Below, in pieces: positions 41,737 through 50,988 of a stretch of DNA of 64,000 nucleotides (positions within the stretch are counted from its first letter, which is position 1; the number at the start of each line of letters is the position of its first letter). The notes below the pieces were generated by a model. The model ran no database searches and was not told the origin of the DNA. It saw only the letters and a program-made list of their open reading frames with translations. This stretch comes from CAYMGM01 sp964390005 (lineage in GTDB: Bacteria > Pseudomonadota > Alphaproteobacteria > UBA9219). The translations under genes were made by a program, and so were the position numbers. The stretch spans positions 1-64,000 of the forward strand of contig CAYMGM010000007.1 of NCBI GenBank assembly GCA_964390005.1, read 5' to 3'.

Positions 41737-42436
41737 ATGACCATGATCCCCTGCCCGAAATGCGGCGCGGCCTTAAGTCCAAGCGCTAAAAAATGCCCAC
41801 ACTGCGGAGAGGCTTTAAGCAACGGATCGCCAGCCTTGCCGTGTTTGTGGAACGCTTCTTGATGTCAGTAAACATCGGTACAGAATCTACTGGACGTCTG
41901 GATATACCGCTTCGGAAAATATCAGCGGCGATATTGACGTCCGTAAAAACACCTCGTCCTCAATTCATCATGTTCCCTGCCCCCATTGCGGCGAGCCCGA
42001 ACCGCTGAGAAACTATTGGACAGAGACTTTCCCCGGAGCCTGCTTCGCGCTTCTTGCCTTCCTCAACGTTATCGGGGGAACAGCCCTTTGCTTAACGTTG
42101 ACGGGGATTCTTAGCCTCTTAATCGGCATTATTTCTAAACAGCCGGGAACTTGGTTGCCTCTCCCCGGATTTATAAGGTTCTCGTTAAGCACAATCGTTG
42201 TTATCGTTGTTGGTCTGGCCACCCTAACTTGCTTTGTTCGATTGTTCGCCCGACTGCGGCGCCTCCTCAAAAAGAATCCTTATGGTCTGCCCCACGCCGG
42301 AAAAGACGCGGTTCTTCATTTGCTGTTTTTTATCGTTGTGTATGGAGCCGGATATACGCTTTGTTTCACGCCGGGTTTGGCGGAACATGTTCTTGATCTG
42401 ATCTCCGCGACGGGAACGCGTCTTGGGACGCCTTAA
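41737..42436 (+). pseudogene. Zinc-ribbon membrane protein gene broken by a frameshift
   Basis: From ATG 41737 the frame encodes a zinc ribbon (IPCPKCGAALSPSAKKCPHCG) and stops at TGA 41860-41862. The next frame, open from about 41819 to 42436, continues with CRVCGTLLDVSKHR, WTSGYTASENISG, a further VPCPHCGEPEP and membrane helices (FALLAFLNVIGGTALCLT, ILSLLIGIISKQPG-adjacent, STIVVIVVGLATLTCFV, LLFFIVVYGAGYTLCF). Removing one base near 41824 (AACGG) would join them into one protein of about 232 residues. It lies in the insertion that splits the lptE/holA pair. No known function. Confidence 0.6.
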
Positions 42437-42447
42437 AGCCTCGTCGC

Positions 42448-43005
42448 TTATTTTTCAGATGACGGCGTTTCGTCTTGAGGCGGCTCTTCTTGATAGGTCG
42501 CGTAATAAAGGCTTATGCGGTTGACGATTTGCTCGGCCACTTCTTTAACGGCACGATCTACGGCATCTTCATGCGCGGCAAGCGTTCCGTACTGGGCGCT
42601 AAGCTTGCTATAGCCCACGACGCTGTGCGCGGTCCCCGCTAATAATTTCTTTCCGTCATGGTCGCGCAGCATGTATTCAGCCCACATGTTCAGCTCACGC
42701 CGCGAAGCCGTGCTGTCTTTTTGAATGCCAAGATCGACTTCGCTGGTCCGCAAAGAAACATTAAGCGTCGCCGTCGTCTCAGACGGACGGCCCTTGCCGT
42801 ACATACGATCGATCAAGTGATTGCGCAGTTGCTGGCCTTGGCGGTCAGGAATGCTGGCGATGGCCACTTGATTCATTTGCGCGGCGACAACCGGATCGCC
42901 CGAAGCGCTGGCTTTGCCATAAATAGGTTGAAAACCGCAAGCAGGCAGGGAAAGGCAAAGCGCGGCAAGAAGCGTTAGCTTTTTGAAGTTTGCAAAACGT
43001 TTCAT
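42448..43005 (-). CDS. lptE: LPS-assembly lipoprotein LptE
   Basis: An outer-membrane lipoprotein that plugs the LptD barrel and helps insert LPS; 185 residues. The signal peptide ends in the lipobox LPAC, followed by GFQPIYG, the family hallmark. The body is typical (VAIASIPDRQGQQLRNHLID, LDVSLRTSEVDLGI-like strand, WAEYMLRD), ending in an acidic tail. It lies 27 bp after leuS, the common order. The holA that normally follows is displaced by the inserted segment. Confidence 0.9.
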   Translation of the reverse strand: MKRFANFKKLTLLAALCLSLPACGFQPIYGKASASGDPVVAAQMNQVAIASIPDRQGQQLRNHLIDRMYGKGRPSETTATLNVSLRTSEVDLGIQKDSTASRRELNMWAEYMLRDHDGKKLLAGTAHSVVGYSKLSAQYGTLAAHEDAVDRAVKEVAEQIVNRISLYYATYQEEPPQDETPSSEK

Positions 43006-43032
43006 GGACGCGCTTCCCCTTCCCTGTTTTCT

Positions 43033-45621
43033 TTAGGCTGCGACGATGTTCACGATACGATTGGGCACAACGATCACTTTACGGATCGTCTTGCCATCAA
43101 GCGCACGCTGCACATTGTCGTTTTGTTGCGCCAAGGTTTCGGCCTGCTTGGCATCCACATCGCGCGGCATTTGAAGCGTCGCACGCAGTTTGCCGTTGAC
43201 CTGAACCGCGATGGTCACTTCGTCTTCGACCAAAAGCGCCGGATCAGCTTTTGGCCACGGCGTGACGGTCAGGCTTTCGCTGTGACCTAAACGCTGCCAG
43301 ATTTCTTCCGTGATATGCGGCAACATCGGATTCAACAAACGCACTAAGGTTTCGACCCCTTCGCGCAAAACGAATGGCGCGCCTTTGTCATCGGCAGGCA
43401 AAGCGTCAAGCGTGTTGGTCAGTTCGCGCATACGTGCAACCGCACGGTTGAAACGGAACTTTTCGATATCGTCCGTCATCCCGGCAATCGCTTTATGAAT
43501 CGCGGCCCGCGCTTCTTGGCAAGCAAGCGACAAATCGGCAGGCATCGCCGCACCCGCGGGGGCTAAGGCGACCTGCGGCTCTGTTGCCACTTTCCACAAG
43601 CGATTGACATAACGCCACGCGCCATCGACGCCCGCCGTTGTCCATTCCAAATCACGCTCAGGCGGGCTGTCGGACAGCATGAACAAACGCGCGGTATCGG
43701 CACCGTACGATCCAATGATCGCGCCGGGATCGACAACGTTCTTTTTCGATTTGCTCATGACCTCGATGCGGCCCACTTTGACCGGGCGGCCCGTTTCGGT
43801 GTGCACCGCTGTGCCGTCGGGGTTTTTCTTGACCTCTTCCGGGTACAGCCATTTGCCGTTTTCATCCTTATAGGATTCATGGCAAACCATGCCCTGTGTG
43901 AACAGGCCTGTGAACGGCTCATCCATATTGATGTGACCCGTCGCATGCATCGCGCGCGTAAAGAAACGCGCGTAAAGCAAATGCAAGATCGCATGCTCGA
44001 CACCGCCGACATATTGATCGACCGGCATCCAGTAATTGACCTCGGTCGGATCCAGCGGCTTGTCTTCCAGCGTGGCCGAGCAATAACGCGCAAAATACCA
44101 GCTTGAATCCACAAAGGTATCGCACGTATCGGTGACGCGCTGCGCGTCTTGACCGCAAACGGGGCACGTCACATGCTTCCATGTGGGATGGCGATCCAGC
44201 GGGTTGGTCGGTTGATCAAACGTCACGTCCTCGGGCAGTTTCACGGGCAGGTCTTTTTCCGGCACCGGCACCATGCCGCAATGCGGGCAGTTGATAATGG
44301 GAATGGGGCATCCCCAATAGCGTTGACGGCTGATGCACCAATCGCGCAGGCGGAATTGTGTGACCCCCTCGCCCAGATCCAGCGCTTTGATCTTTTCGAT
44401 GGCTTTCTTCTTCGCGGCATCGACATCAAGCCCATCCAGAAAATCGGAATGATAGGCTTTGCCGGGGCCGACATAAGCTTCATTGCCAACCTCAAAAGTC
44501 TCGGGATTTTCGCCGGGCGGCAACACAACGGCCTTGACCGGCAACCCGTATTTGCGGGCAAAATCCAAATCGCGTTGGTCGTGCGCCGGGCACCCAAAAA
44601 TCGCGCCCGTGCCATATTCCATCAAAACGAAGTTCGCGACATAAACCGGGACGGTCCAGGTCGGATCGAAAGGATGCTTCACGGAAAGCGGCGTTTGATA
44701 GCCAAGCTTTTCGCCCGTTTCGATGGTGACTTCGCTGGTGCCGGTGCGATTGCATTCTTCAATAAAGGCCTGAAGCTTGGGGTCGTTTTTCGCGGCGGCC
44801 AAAGCCAAAGGATGATTGGCCGACACGGCCAAAAAGGACGCACCAAAAAGCGTGTCGGGGCGCGTGGTGAACACTTCAACCGCATCGCTGTCATAGCCAG
44901 CTTGCGGCGAAGCCAGCTTAAAGCGAACCAAAGCGCCTTCGGATTTGCCGATCCAGTTTTCTTGCATCAAGCGCACTTTTTCGGGCCAGCGATCCAGCGT
45001 TTTCAGCGCTTGAAGCAAATCGTCGGCGTACGCGGTGATCTTCAAAAACCACTGCGACAATTTACGCTTTTCAACCAAAGCGCCCGAGCGCCAACCACGG
45101 CCATCAATAACCTGCTCGTTCGCCAAAACGGTGTTATCGACAGGATCCCAATTGGCCCAGGCTTCTTTGCGGTAAACAAGACCCGCCTTCAAGAAATCCA
45201 AAAACAGCTTTTGCTGATGCTTATAGTAAGAGGCGTCGCACGTCGCCAGTTCACGGTCCCAATCCAGCGACAAGCCCATACGGACCAGCTCGGCCTTCAT
45301 GTTTTTGATGTTATCATAGGTCCACGTGGCCGGATGTGTCCCGCGATCGCGTGCCGCGTTTTCGGCGGGCAAACCAAAAGCATCCCAGCCCATGGGGTGA
45401 AGAACGTTAAAACCCTGCGCCCGTTTGTAACGCGCAACCACATCGCCCAGCGTATAATTCCGCACATGGCCCATATGAATACGGCCCGACGGATAAGGGA
45501 GCATCGACAGCGCATAATATTTGGGGCGCGATAGATCGACCTCGGCTTTGAAGCTTTTGTGGTCGTTCCAAAATTTTTGCCACTTTTCTTCCGTGGCGTG
45601 GACATTATAGCGTTCGGACAT
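43033..45621 (-). CDS. leuS: Leucyl-tRNA synthetase
   Basis: Charges tRNA-Leu with leucine; cytosolic class I synthetase, 862 residues, normal length. MLPYPSGRIHMGHVRNYTLG carries the HIGH-type HMGH motif, MSKSKKNVV is the KMSKS loop, and the CP1 editing domain lies between (TTRPDTLFGASFLAV). Zinc-type Cys pairs occur in INCPHCGMVP and TCPVCGQD. I chose ATG 45621 (SERYNVHATEEKWQKFW) because it begins the family sequence. DUF3576 gene, leuS and lptE are in the usual alphaproteobacterial order apart from a small opposing gene. Confidence 0.97.
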   Translation of the reverse strand: MSERYNVHATEEKWQKFWNDHKSFKAEVDLSRPKYYALSMLPYPSGRIHMGHVRNYTLGDVVARYKRAQGFNVLHPMGWDAFGLPAENAARDRGTHPATWTYDNIKNMKAELVRMGLSLDWDRELATCDASYYKHQQKLFLDFLKAGLVYRKEAWANWDPVDNTVLANEQVIDGRGWRSGALVEKRKLSQWFLKITAYADDLLQALKTLDRWPEKVRLMQENWIGKSEGALVRFKLASPQAGYDSDAVEVFTTRPDTLFGASFLAVSANHPLALAAAKNDPKLQAFIEECNRTGTSEVTIETGEKLGYQTPLSVKHPFDPTWTVPVYVANFVLMEYGTGAIFGCPAHDQRDLDFARKYGLPVKAVVLPPGENPETFEVGNEAYVGPGKAYHSDFLDGLDVDAAKKKAIEKIKALDLGEGVTQFRLRDWCISRQRYWGCPIPIINCPHCGMVPVPEKDLPVKLPEDVTFDQPTNPLDRHPTWKHVTCPVCGQDAQRVTDTCDTFVDSSWYFARYCSATLEDKPLDPTEVNYWMPVDQYVGGVEHAILHLLYARFFTRAMHATGHINMDEPFTGLFTQGMVCHESYKDENGKWLYPEEVKKNPDGTAVHTETGRPVKVGRIEVMSKSKKNVVDPGAIIGSYGADTARLFMLSDSPPERDLEWTTAGVDGAWRYVNRLWKVATEPQVALAPAGAAMPADLSLACQEARAAIHKAIAGMTDDIEKFRFNRAVARMRELTNTLDALPADDKGAPFVLREGVETLVRLLNPMLPHITEEIWQRLGHSESLTVTPWPKADPALLVEDEVTIAVQVNGKLRATLQMPRDVDAKQAETLAQQNDNVQRALDGKTIRKVIVVPNRIVNIVAA

Positions 45622-45789
45622 TTGGTTAACGTGCTTCTTCAAACAAGTGAAAGGGAGCCACACTTTAGGGCACAAAGACGCAAGCTGCAAGAAGAGGCCT
45701 GCCCCGAAATTATTCGTTTTTCTTCTCTCTCGGGCTTAAATCGGATAAAAGGGAAGAATATGAAATGAATGCTTTAAAGGAGCTATCAA

Positions 45790-46062
45790 ATGCGCCTTCC
45801 CTTTTTATCACGTTTTCTTCCTGCCGCCGTGTTGGCCGCTGCATTAAGCCCTGTTTTAGCCTTAGCCCAGCAGGCGCCTTCGCCTTCTGTTGAATATATT
45901 CCGGGAATAAATCCAAAAGCCCTCCCGGCCCCTTCTCCTCTTGATCCTAAAAGGATAGAGATCCAAGGAAAAGTCGTCACATTTGAACGTCCCGATAATA
46001 CTCTATTAACCCGCTCAACGCTCGAAGCCACGGCTTACTCAAGCACAACAGCGCAGCCATAA
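45790..46062 (+). CDS. Small secreted protein
   Basis: A 90-residue protein with a clear signal peptide (LPFLSRFLPAAVLAAALSPV, cleavage after ALA). The mature part of about 63 residues is Pro/Ser-rich at first, then IEIQGKVVTFERPDNTLLT. It has no cysteines and no known domain. AAAGGAG lies seven bases before the ATG. It is divergent from leuS and converges on the DUF3576 gene, with a terminator between them. A periplasmic role is all that can be said. Confidence 0.6.
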   Translation: MRLPFLSRFLPAAVLAAALSPVLALAQQAPSPSVEYIPGINPKALPAPSPLDPKRIEIQGKVVTFERPDNTLLTRSTLEATAYSSTTAQP

Positions 46063-46067
46063 AGGAA

Positions 46068-46088
46068 AAGGGGGCCCAAAGCCCCCTT
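46068..46088 (-). terminator. Intrinsic terminator of the DUF3576 gene
   Basis: AAGGGGGC and GCCCCCTT pair around a five-base loop. On the minus strand it is followed by TTTTCC. It lies between two convergent genes. Confidence 0.6.
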
Positions 46089-46105
46089 CCCTGAATGCCG
46101 ATCCC

Positions 46106-46672
46106 TTATTTAAACTCTTTCTGCGCCAAACGCATTTGGCGGGCCCGCGTTAAGATTGTCTCTTCGATCGAGCTTGCCGTTGTCGGCGCCACGCTGGCAT
46201 CAACCCAAGCGCCCTTCGGCCCTTGCTTGATTTGGCGGAAAACCGAGACTTTGACGCCATCGGCGCGCAAATCGCGGTCCATAATAAAGATGTTCAGCTT
46301 CATACGGGTCTCAGGCGTTTCGGGCGCGCTGTACCAATCGGTCGTAATCACGCCGCCAAAGGGATCGGCCGAGGCAATCGGTAAAAAGCCAACAACATCA
46401 AGGGCCGCACGCCATAAAAAGCCGTTGACGCCGATGCCTGAGTTCTCTTTTTTATCTTTACCGCCCAGCAAATCATAGCCGCCTGTATCGCTCATCAGGC
46501 TGCCGTTCTTATAAAGGTCTTGTTTGGTCTTATCGTCATATTTGTTTTCTGACGAAAGGCCCAGGCTTGAGCAGGCGGAAAGCCCGAAAACAAGCGCAAG
46601 TGACAGCAAAACAGGCCGGGCCGAAGCGAAAACAGCGCGCGCCGGGAGGCAGGAATTCGTTACTTTTTTCAT
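46106..46672 (-). CDS. DUF3576 lipoprotein
   Basis: A 188-residue lipoprotein of the DUF3576 family, found next to leuS in many alphaproteobacteria. The signal peptide ends in the lipobox LSAC. The mature region includes GGYDLLGG, GVNGFLWRAALDVVGFLPIASADPFGG and VITTDWYSAPETPETR, the family core, and ends QMRLAQKEFK. It probably works in the cell envelope; the biochemical role is not known. ATG 46672 was preferred over 46789 since MKKVTN starts a normal signal peptide. Confidence 0.85.
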   Translation of the reverse strand: MKKVTNSCLPARAVFASARPVLLSLALVFGLSACSSLGLSSENKYDDKTKQDLYKNGSLMSDTGGYDLLGGKDKKENSGIGVNGFLWRAALDVVGFLPIASADPFGGVITTDWYSAPETPETRMKLNIFIMDRDLRADGVKVSVFRQIKQGPKGAWVDASVAPTTASSIEETILTRARQMRLAQKEFK

Positions 46673-46929
46673 GATAAGCTCACGTGAAGTTAAGAAATAC
46701 CCCTCCCCGGAAATCGGCAAAAACACGTTATAAGACAATGTGTTGCGCGAAAATCCATGGTTAACGGGCTTGTGACGATTATGCCACACCGTATGGGCGA
46801 GTCGAGAAAAAAAGCATTTCAGACTTGTTTGGGCAAATCAACTGCTCCATTTTCAATGCGACGGGGCGATCCGCCCTCTCAAGTCAAGTATCGTTCAACA
46901 CATTATCCATCCACAGAGGGGGATAGCAC

Positions 46930-48132
46930 ATGCGTAAAGTTCTTCTGGCTACCACAGCCTTGGTTGCCTTTGCTGGCGCCGCTCAGGCCGCTGAGTCGCC
47001 CATCACGATCAATGTCGGCGGTTACGTCGATTTCCGTGCAGCTTTGATGAGCGGTGTTAACACATCGTCCACCAGCAGCCACGTCGGTGAAAGCGCCCGT
47101 CACGGTGACTTCGAAACCGAATATCGCATTAACATGGCCGCCGAAGGCAAGGCCGCTCATGGCATCGAATACGGCGCCATGGTCAGCTTGTGGAACGGCA
47201 AAGGCTACAACTCGAACACGGGCGCTGATAACGCCGGTGGCAACCAAGTCCGCGAAGATCAGGCTTATGTCTGGATGTCGGGCAACTGGGGTAAAGTTAT
47301 CTTCGGTGACGAACACGGCGCTTCGGATCTGTACACCTATGCTCCGACCGTTGGCGAAGGCCAGATCGATGGTTCCTACACGAACTTCACCGATCAAGGT
47401 CAGCTCCGCTTGATGCACCCCACTTACTTCGACGCGACAGAAAACGCCACCAAGGCGACCTACTACACGCCGAAAGTTGGCAATGCGAACCACAAAGTTC
47501 AATTGGGTGTCAGCTACACGCCGAACTTCACCGAGCAAGGCGAGCAGACCTATCTGACCAACACGCAAGCGACAGCGAACACCTACAAGAACGCCACGGA
47601 AGAAACGGTCCGTTACACGGGTCAATTCGGTTCGGTCGGTGCGGTTGTTGCCGGTATCATGGCGACGGGTGAAGGCAACGACACCACGCTTTCCACCTCG
47701 ATGACGGGCGCGACGAAAGTCCGTGATTACTTCGGTTGGGGCCTCGGTTCGCAGTTGACCTACGCTGGCTTCACGCTCGGCGGTGGCTACACGAACGCCG
47801 GTCATCTTGGCACCGTTTCCGGTCAGGAAAAGGAACAGGACGTTTGGACCGCTGGCTTGAAGTATGAAATGGACAAGGTTGCTGTGGCCGTCAATGGCTT
47901 GCAGGGCCGTGGCTATAACAATGGCTTCGACATTGCTGGCTCGACAGCGAACATGGGCTCGTATGATTATGTCCGTGACTATCGTGCGGTTGGCTTCGGT
48001 GCCACCTACACATGGTTCCCCGGCATGACGACGGCTGCTGACGTGGTTGTCTATGACCAGAAGCGTGACGATCTGCCCAACGACAAAATCGCGGGCAACG
48101 TCATGATGCTGAGCCAGAAGCTGGCCTTCTAA
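46930..48132 (+). CDS. Outer-membrane porin
   Basis: A 400-residue beta-barrel porin with signal peptide (RKVLLATTALVAFAGAAQAA). Alternating aromatic/polar strands run through the protein, starting ITINVGGYVDFRAALM. ATWMSGNWGKVIFGDEHGAS resembles the loop region of general porins (VWMSGNWGKVIFG is present), and the end (NVMMLSQKLAF) finishes on Phe, as outer-membrane proteins do. It is well expressed by its codon use: many GGT, GGC, ATC and AAC codons compared with neighbours. AGAGGGGG precedes the start. A hairpin and a strong terminator follow. Substrate specificity is unknown. Confidence 0.88.
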   Translation: MRKVLLATTALVAFAGAAQAAESPITINVGGYVDFRAALMSGVNTSSTSSHVGESARHGDFETEYRINMAAEGKAAHGIEYGAMVSLWNGKGYNSNTGADNAGGNQVREDQAYVWMSGNWGKVIFGDEHGASDLYTYAPTVGEGQIDGSYTNFTDQGQLRLMHPTYFDATENATKATYYTPKVGNANHKVQLGVSYTPNFTEQGEQTYLTNTQATANTYKNATEETVRYTGQFGSVGAVVAGIMATGEGNDTTLSTSMTGATKVRDYFGWGLGSQLTYAGFTLGGGYTNAGHLGTVSGQEKEQDVWTAGLKYEMDKVAVAVNGLQGRGYNNGFDIAGSTANMGSYDYVRDYRAVGFGATYTWFPGMTTAADVVVYDQKRDDLPNDKIAGNVMMLSQKLAF

Positions 48133-48173
48133 TGGTTCTCTGACGGTTTTCCGTCAGGCATCATCTAAGAACA

Positions 48174-48203
48174 GGGGCGGTAGCGTTTGCTACCGCCCTT
48201 TTT
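48174..48203 (+). terminator. Intrinsic terminator of the porin gene
   Basis: GGGCGGTAGC and GCTACCGCCC pair around GTTT and are followed by T5. A smaller hairpin (TGACGG/CCGTCA, loop TTTT, about 48141-48156) lies between the stop codon and this site. Confidence 0.92.
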
Positions 48204-48309
48204 CTATGTATTTTTCAATGTCTTCGTGCTGGGGTGCCAAGGTCTCTGTTTCTGGGGGTTGTAATTAAGCCGGGCAGGGGCCATGTGTAGAAGGCAAAAG
48301 GAGAAAAAG

Positions 48310-48918
48310 ATGACCGACGTATCTCAGTTAGACATGCCATCCCAAGGCGTTGATGCACGCTATTGGCGCGGAACGACTATTTTATGCGTTCGAAAAGGTG
48401 ATTCGGTTGTCATGGCCGGTGACGGCCAAGTTTCCATGGGCGCAACCATTGTCAAAGGAAACGCACGAAAGGTAAGGCGTCTTTCCGTTGGAAATAGCGG
48501 GCATGACGTTATTGCGGGTTTTGCTGGCGCAACAGCTGATGCGTTTGCGCTGTTTGAGCGCCTGGAAGCCAAACTAGAAAAACATCAAGGCCAACTGATG
48601 CGCGCTTGCGTTGAAATGGCCAAAGATTGGCGCACGGATCGCTATCTCCGCCGTTTGGAAGCTATGCTGGCCGTCGCAGATACCGAAACGAGCTTGATTT
48701 TATCGGGAACGGGCGACGTTTTAGAACCAGAAGACGGCATTATCGGCATCGGCTCGGGTGGTTCTTTTGCGATTGCGGCGGCACGTGCGCTTATTGATCT
48801 GCCTGAACTGACCGCCGAGCAAATTGCCCGCAAAAGCATGGCCATTGCGGCAGGCATTTGCGTGTACACCAACACCAATGTGACTCTTGAAACGCTAGAG
48901 AACCAAAGGAAAGCGTAA
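48310..48918 (+). CDS. hslV: ATP-dependent protease peptidase subunit HslV
   Basis: The proteolytic chamber of the HslVU (ClpQY) complex; 202 residues. The N-terminal nucleophile Thr follows a 21-residue propeptide: RGTTILCVRKGD, with Thr22 exposed after processing (HGTT or MTT in relatives). MAGDGQVSMGATIVKGNARKVRRL and AGFAGATADAFALFERLE are family signatures, and IGSGGSFAIAAARAL closes the core. Some alphaproteobacterial HslV proteins have such a propeptide. AGGAG precedes ATG 48310. hslU follows with a one-base gap. Confidence 0.96.
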   Translation: MTDVSQLDMPSQGVDARYWRGTTILCVRKGDSVVMAGDGQVSMGATIVKGNARKVRRLSVGNSGHDVIAGFAGATADAFALFERLEAKLEKHQGQLMRACVEMAKDWRTDRYLRRLEAMLAVADTETSLILSGTGDVLEPEDGIIGIGSGGSFAIAAARALIDLPELTAEQIARKSMAIAAGICVYTNTNVTLETLENQRKA

Positions 48919-48919
48919 C

Positions 48920-50236
48920 ATGAACGCTCTGACGCCTAAAGAAACGGTCCAAGAACTTAACAAACACATCATCGGGCAGAACGACGCCAAGCGTGCTGTT
49001 GCCATTGCCCTGCGCAACCGCTGGCGTCGTATGCAGTTGCCGGAAGCTTTGCGCGATGAAGTTCTGCCGAAAAATATTCTGATGATGGGCCCGACGGGCG
49101 TTGGAAAAACCGAAATCGCGCGGCGTTTGGCAAAACTAGCCGATGCGCCTTTTATCAAAGTCGAAGCGACAAAGTTCACGGAAGTGGGTTATGTCGGGCG
49201 CGATGTTGAGCAAATTGTACGGGATTTAATGGAAGTTTCGCTAAAGATGCTGCGTGAAAAAGCGCGACGGACCATCGGCGAGGCGGCGCAAACGGCGGCG
49301 CAAGAGCGCATTTTAACAGCCCTTGTCGGCGAAAGCGCTCAACCAGAAACGCGAGTCAAGTTTCGCCATATGCTTGAAGCGAACGAGCTTGACGACCGTG
49401 AAATCGAGATCGACGTTCAAGACAATTCCGCGAATGCCATGCCGACCTTTGACATTCCCGGCATGCCGGGCGCGCAAATGGGCATGCTGAATATCGGCGA
49501 TATGTTTGGCAAGGCATTTGGCCCGCGCACAAAAAAGAAAAAAATGACCGTCCGCGAAGCCCGGCGTCTGATCCCGGAAGAAGAAGCCGAAGCGCGAACA
49601 GATCAAGACAAGCTAATTGGCGATGCGATAACGGCTGTCGAGCAAAACGGCATTGTCTTTCTTGACGAGATCGACAAAATAGCGGCGCGTAGCGATGGCG
49701 TGCGCGGCGGCGGCGATGTCAGCCGGGAAGGGGTGCAACGCGATCTTCTGCCCTTGATCGAAGGCACCAGCGTCTCGACCAAATACGGCATGGTGCATAC
49801 GGATCATATTCTGTTCATCGCTTCTGGCGCTTTTCACCTGGCAAAACCGTCCGACCTGTTACCTGAATTGCAAGGACGGTTGCCCATACGGGTTGAACTT
49901 GCCGCGCTTTCCGAAGACGATTTCAAGCGTATATTGGTTGAGCCGGAAGCCAGCCTGATCAAGCAATACAGCGCCCTGATGCAGACCGAAGGCGTTGACT
50001 TAACCTTTACCGATGGCGCGATTGAAAAACTCGCCCGCCTGGCCAAAGAAGTTAACGCCAGTGTCGAAAATATCGGTGCGCGACGGCTTCATACGCTCCT
50101 TGAAAAATTGCTGGAAGATATCAGCTTTGAGGCCAGCGAAAAAGCGGGGACGGCTTTGTGCGTGGACGAAGCCTATGTCGATGCGCACTTAACGGGCTTT
50201 GCAAAGAACATGGACCTTTCGAAGTTCATTCTCTAA
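48920..50236 (+). CDS. hslU: ATP-dependent protease ATPase subunit HslU
   Basis: The AAA+ unfoldase that feeds HslV; 438 residues. Walker A is MGPTGVGKTEIARRLA, Walker B is GIVFLDEIDKIA, and the pore motif region EVGYVGRDVEQIVRDL is present. The intermediate domain (about 110-230) is Met/Gly-rich in part (GMPGAQMGMLNIGDMFG). The C-terminal ends NMDLSKFIL, the hydrophobic tail that docks into HslV. It follows hslV immediately and is the last gene of the unit. Confidence 0.97.
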   Translation: MNALTPKETVQELNKHIIGQNDAKRAVAIALRNRWRRMQLPEALRDEVLPKNILMMGPTGVGKTEIARRLAKLADAPFIKVEATKFTEVGYVGRDVEQIVRDLMEVSLKMLREKARRTIGEAAQTAAQERILTALVGESAQPETRVKFRHMLEANELDDREIEIDVQDNSANAMPTFDIPGMPGAQMGMLNIGDMFGKAFGPRTKKKKMTVREARRLIPEEEAEARTDQDKLIGDAITAVEQNGIVFLDEIDKIAARSDGVRGGGDVSREGVQRDLLPLIEGTSVSTKYGMVHTDHILFIASGAFHLAKPSDLLPELQGRLPIRVELAALSEDDFKRILVEPEASLIKQYSALMQTEGVDLTFTDGAIEKLARLAKEVNASVENIGARRLHTLLEKLLEDISFEASEKAGTALCVDEAYVDAHLTGFAKNMDLSKFIL

Positions 50237-50375
50237 ACTGATAAACTGATATTCTTTCAGCAAAATATATTACAAAAAGCATTGCTAACCCTTGCTTTTT
50301 TCGGAGAACTTTTAAAACTTATCTCACCGATGAGGGCTGTTCGGGCGGTCTGGCACTCCACGAAAAAAGGGGACG

Positions 50376-50984
50376 TTAGGCGACATGTTCCGAGGACGAC
50401 GCCTTTTGCCGTGAAAGGAAGAGGCGTCGTAAAACGATCAAAACAACCATCGCCGTATCCAAAAAGAAAACGGTTGAAGGATAAAATGCCGTGACAAAAT
50501 TAAACGGATCCATAACAGATAACCGCAAAAGCCCCGTCAAGGCATAGGCGATAAAAAGAAGCGCTTGTTCTTCAAACGGGTTCCGCCAAACCTTTCGGAA
50601 GGTAAAAGATGTCCCGGCGGCATCAATCAGCGAGACCAAGACAACGGCAAAGATTGGATTTTTCGTCATTTGCCACAAAGGTATGGCCGAAAGCGTCAGA
50701 ATAAACGTTATCCAATCCTTGCGGCTAATGTTTTTGTCGCCGTGCTTCAGCGATAAAAGAAAAATCGTAAAATAGACCGGCAAGCAAACCAAAAGACTTA
50801 TCCCGCCAATCCACGCTTCTTCGAAAAAAATGGCTGCTGTCGCAATCGACTGTAACAGCGTCCAAATGATCCACGTAAAAGCATGCGGCTTGACCTGTCC
50901 GCGGCATACATCGCGGATATAAAGCGCCATCGTGATAAACTCAATCACAACGGCAATCGTCGCCAGAATGACATCAAACGTCAT
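50376..50984 (-). CDS. Hypothetical multi-pass membrane protein
   Basis: A 202-residue integral membrane protein with about six to seven helices (VILATIAVVIEFITMALYIR, FTWIIWTLLQSIATAAIFF, WIGGISLLVCLPVYFTIFLL, DWITFILTLSAIPLW, AVVLVSLIDAAGTS, LLFIAYALTGLLRL, FFLDTAMVVLIVLRR). HAFTWIIW and similar spacing recall PQ-loop transporters, but no PQ pair is present, so I leave it unnamed. It lies 5 bp after the Smr gene's stop, so it may be the last gene of the timA-mltA-smr operon. Confidence 0.55.
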   Translation of the reverse strand: MTFDVILATIAVVIEFITMALYIRDVCRGQVKPHAFTWIIWTLLQSIATAAIFFEEAWIGGISLLVCLPVYFTIFLLSLKHGDKNISRKDWITFILTLSAIPLWQMTKNPIFAVVLVSLIDAAGTSFTFRKVWRNPFEEQALLFIAYALTGLLRLSVMDPFNFVTAFYPSTVFFLDTAMVVLIVLRRLFLSRQKASSSEHVA

Positions 50985-50988
50985 GGAA

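Noticed and set aside
44149..45534. A 461-codon frame antisense to leuS
   Set aside because: It lies wholly opposite an unmistakable leucyl-tRNA synthetase and has no recognisable domain; long antisense frames are expected from the codon bias here.
46681..46695. A second parS site (TCACGTGAAG)
   Set aside because: Only the central CACGTGAA matches; the outer positions fail, so ParB binding is unlikely.
46903..47805. A 300-codon frame antisense to the porin gene
   Set aside because: It is the complement of a strongly biased coding region; its Arg/Val-rich translation resembles no protein.
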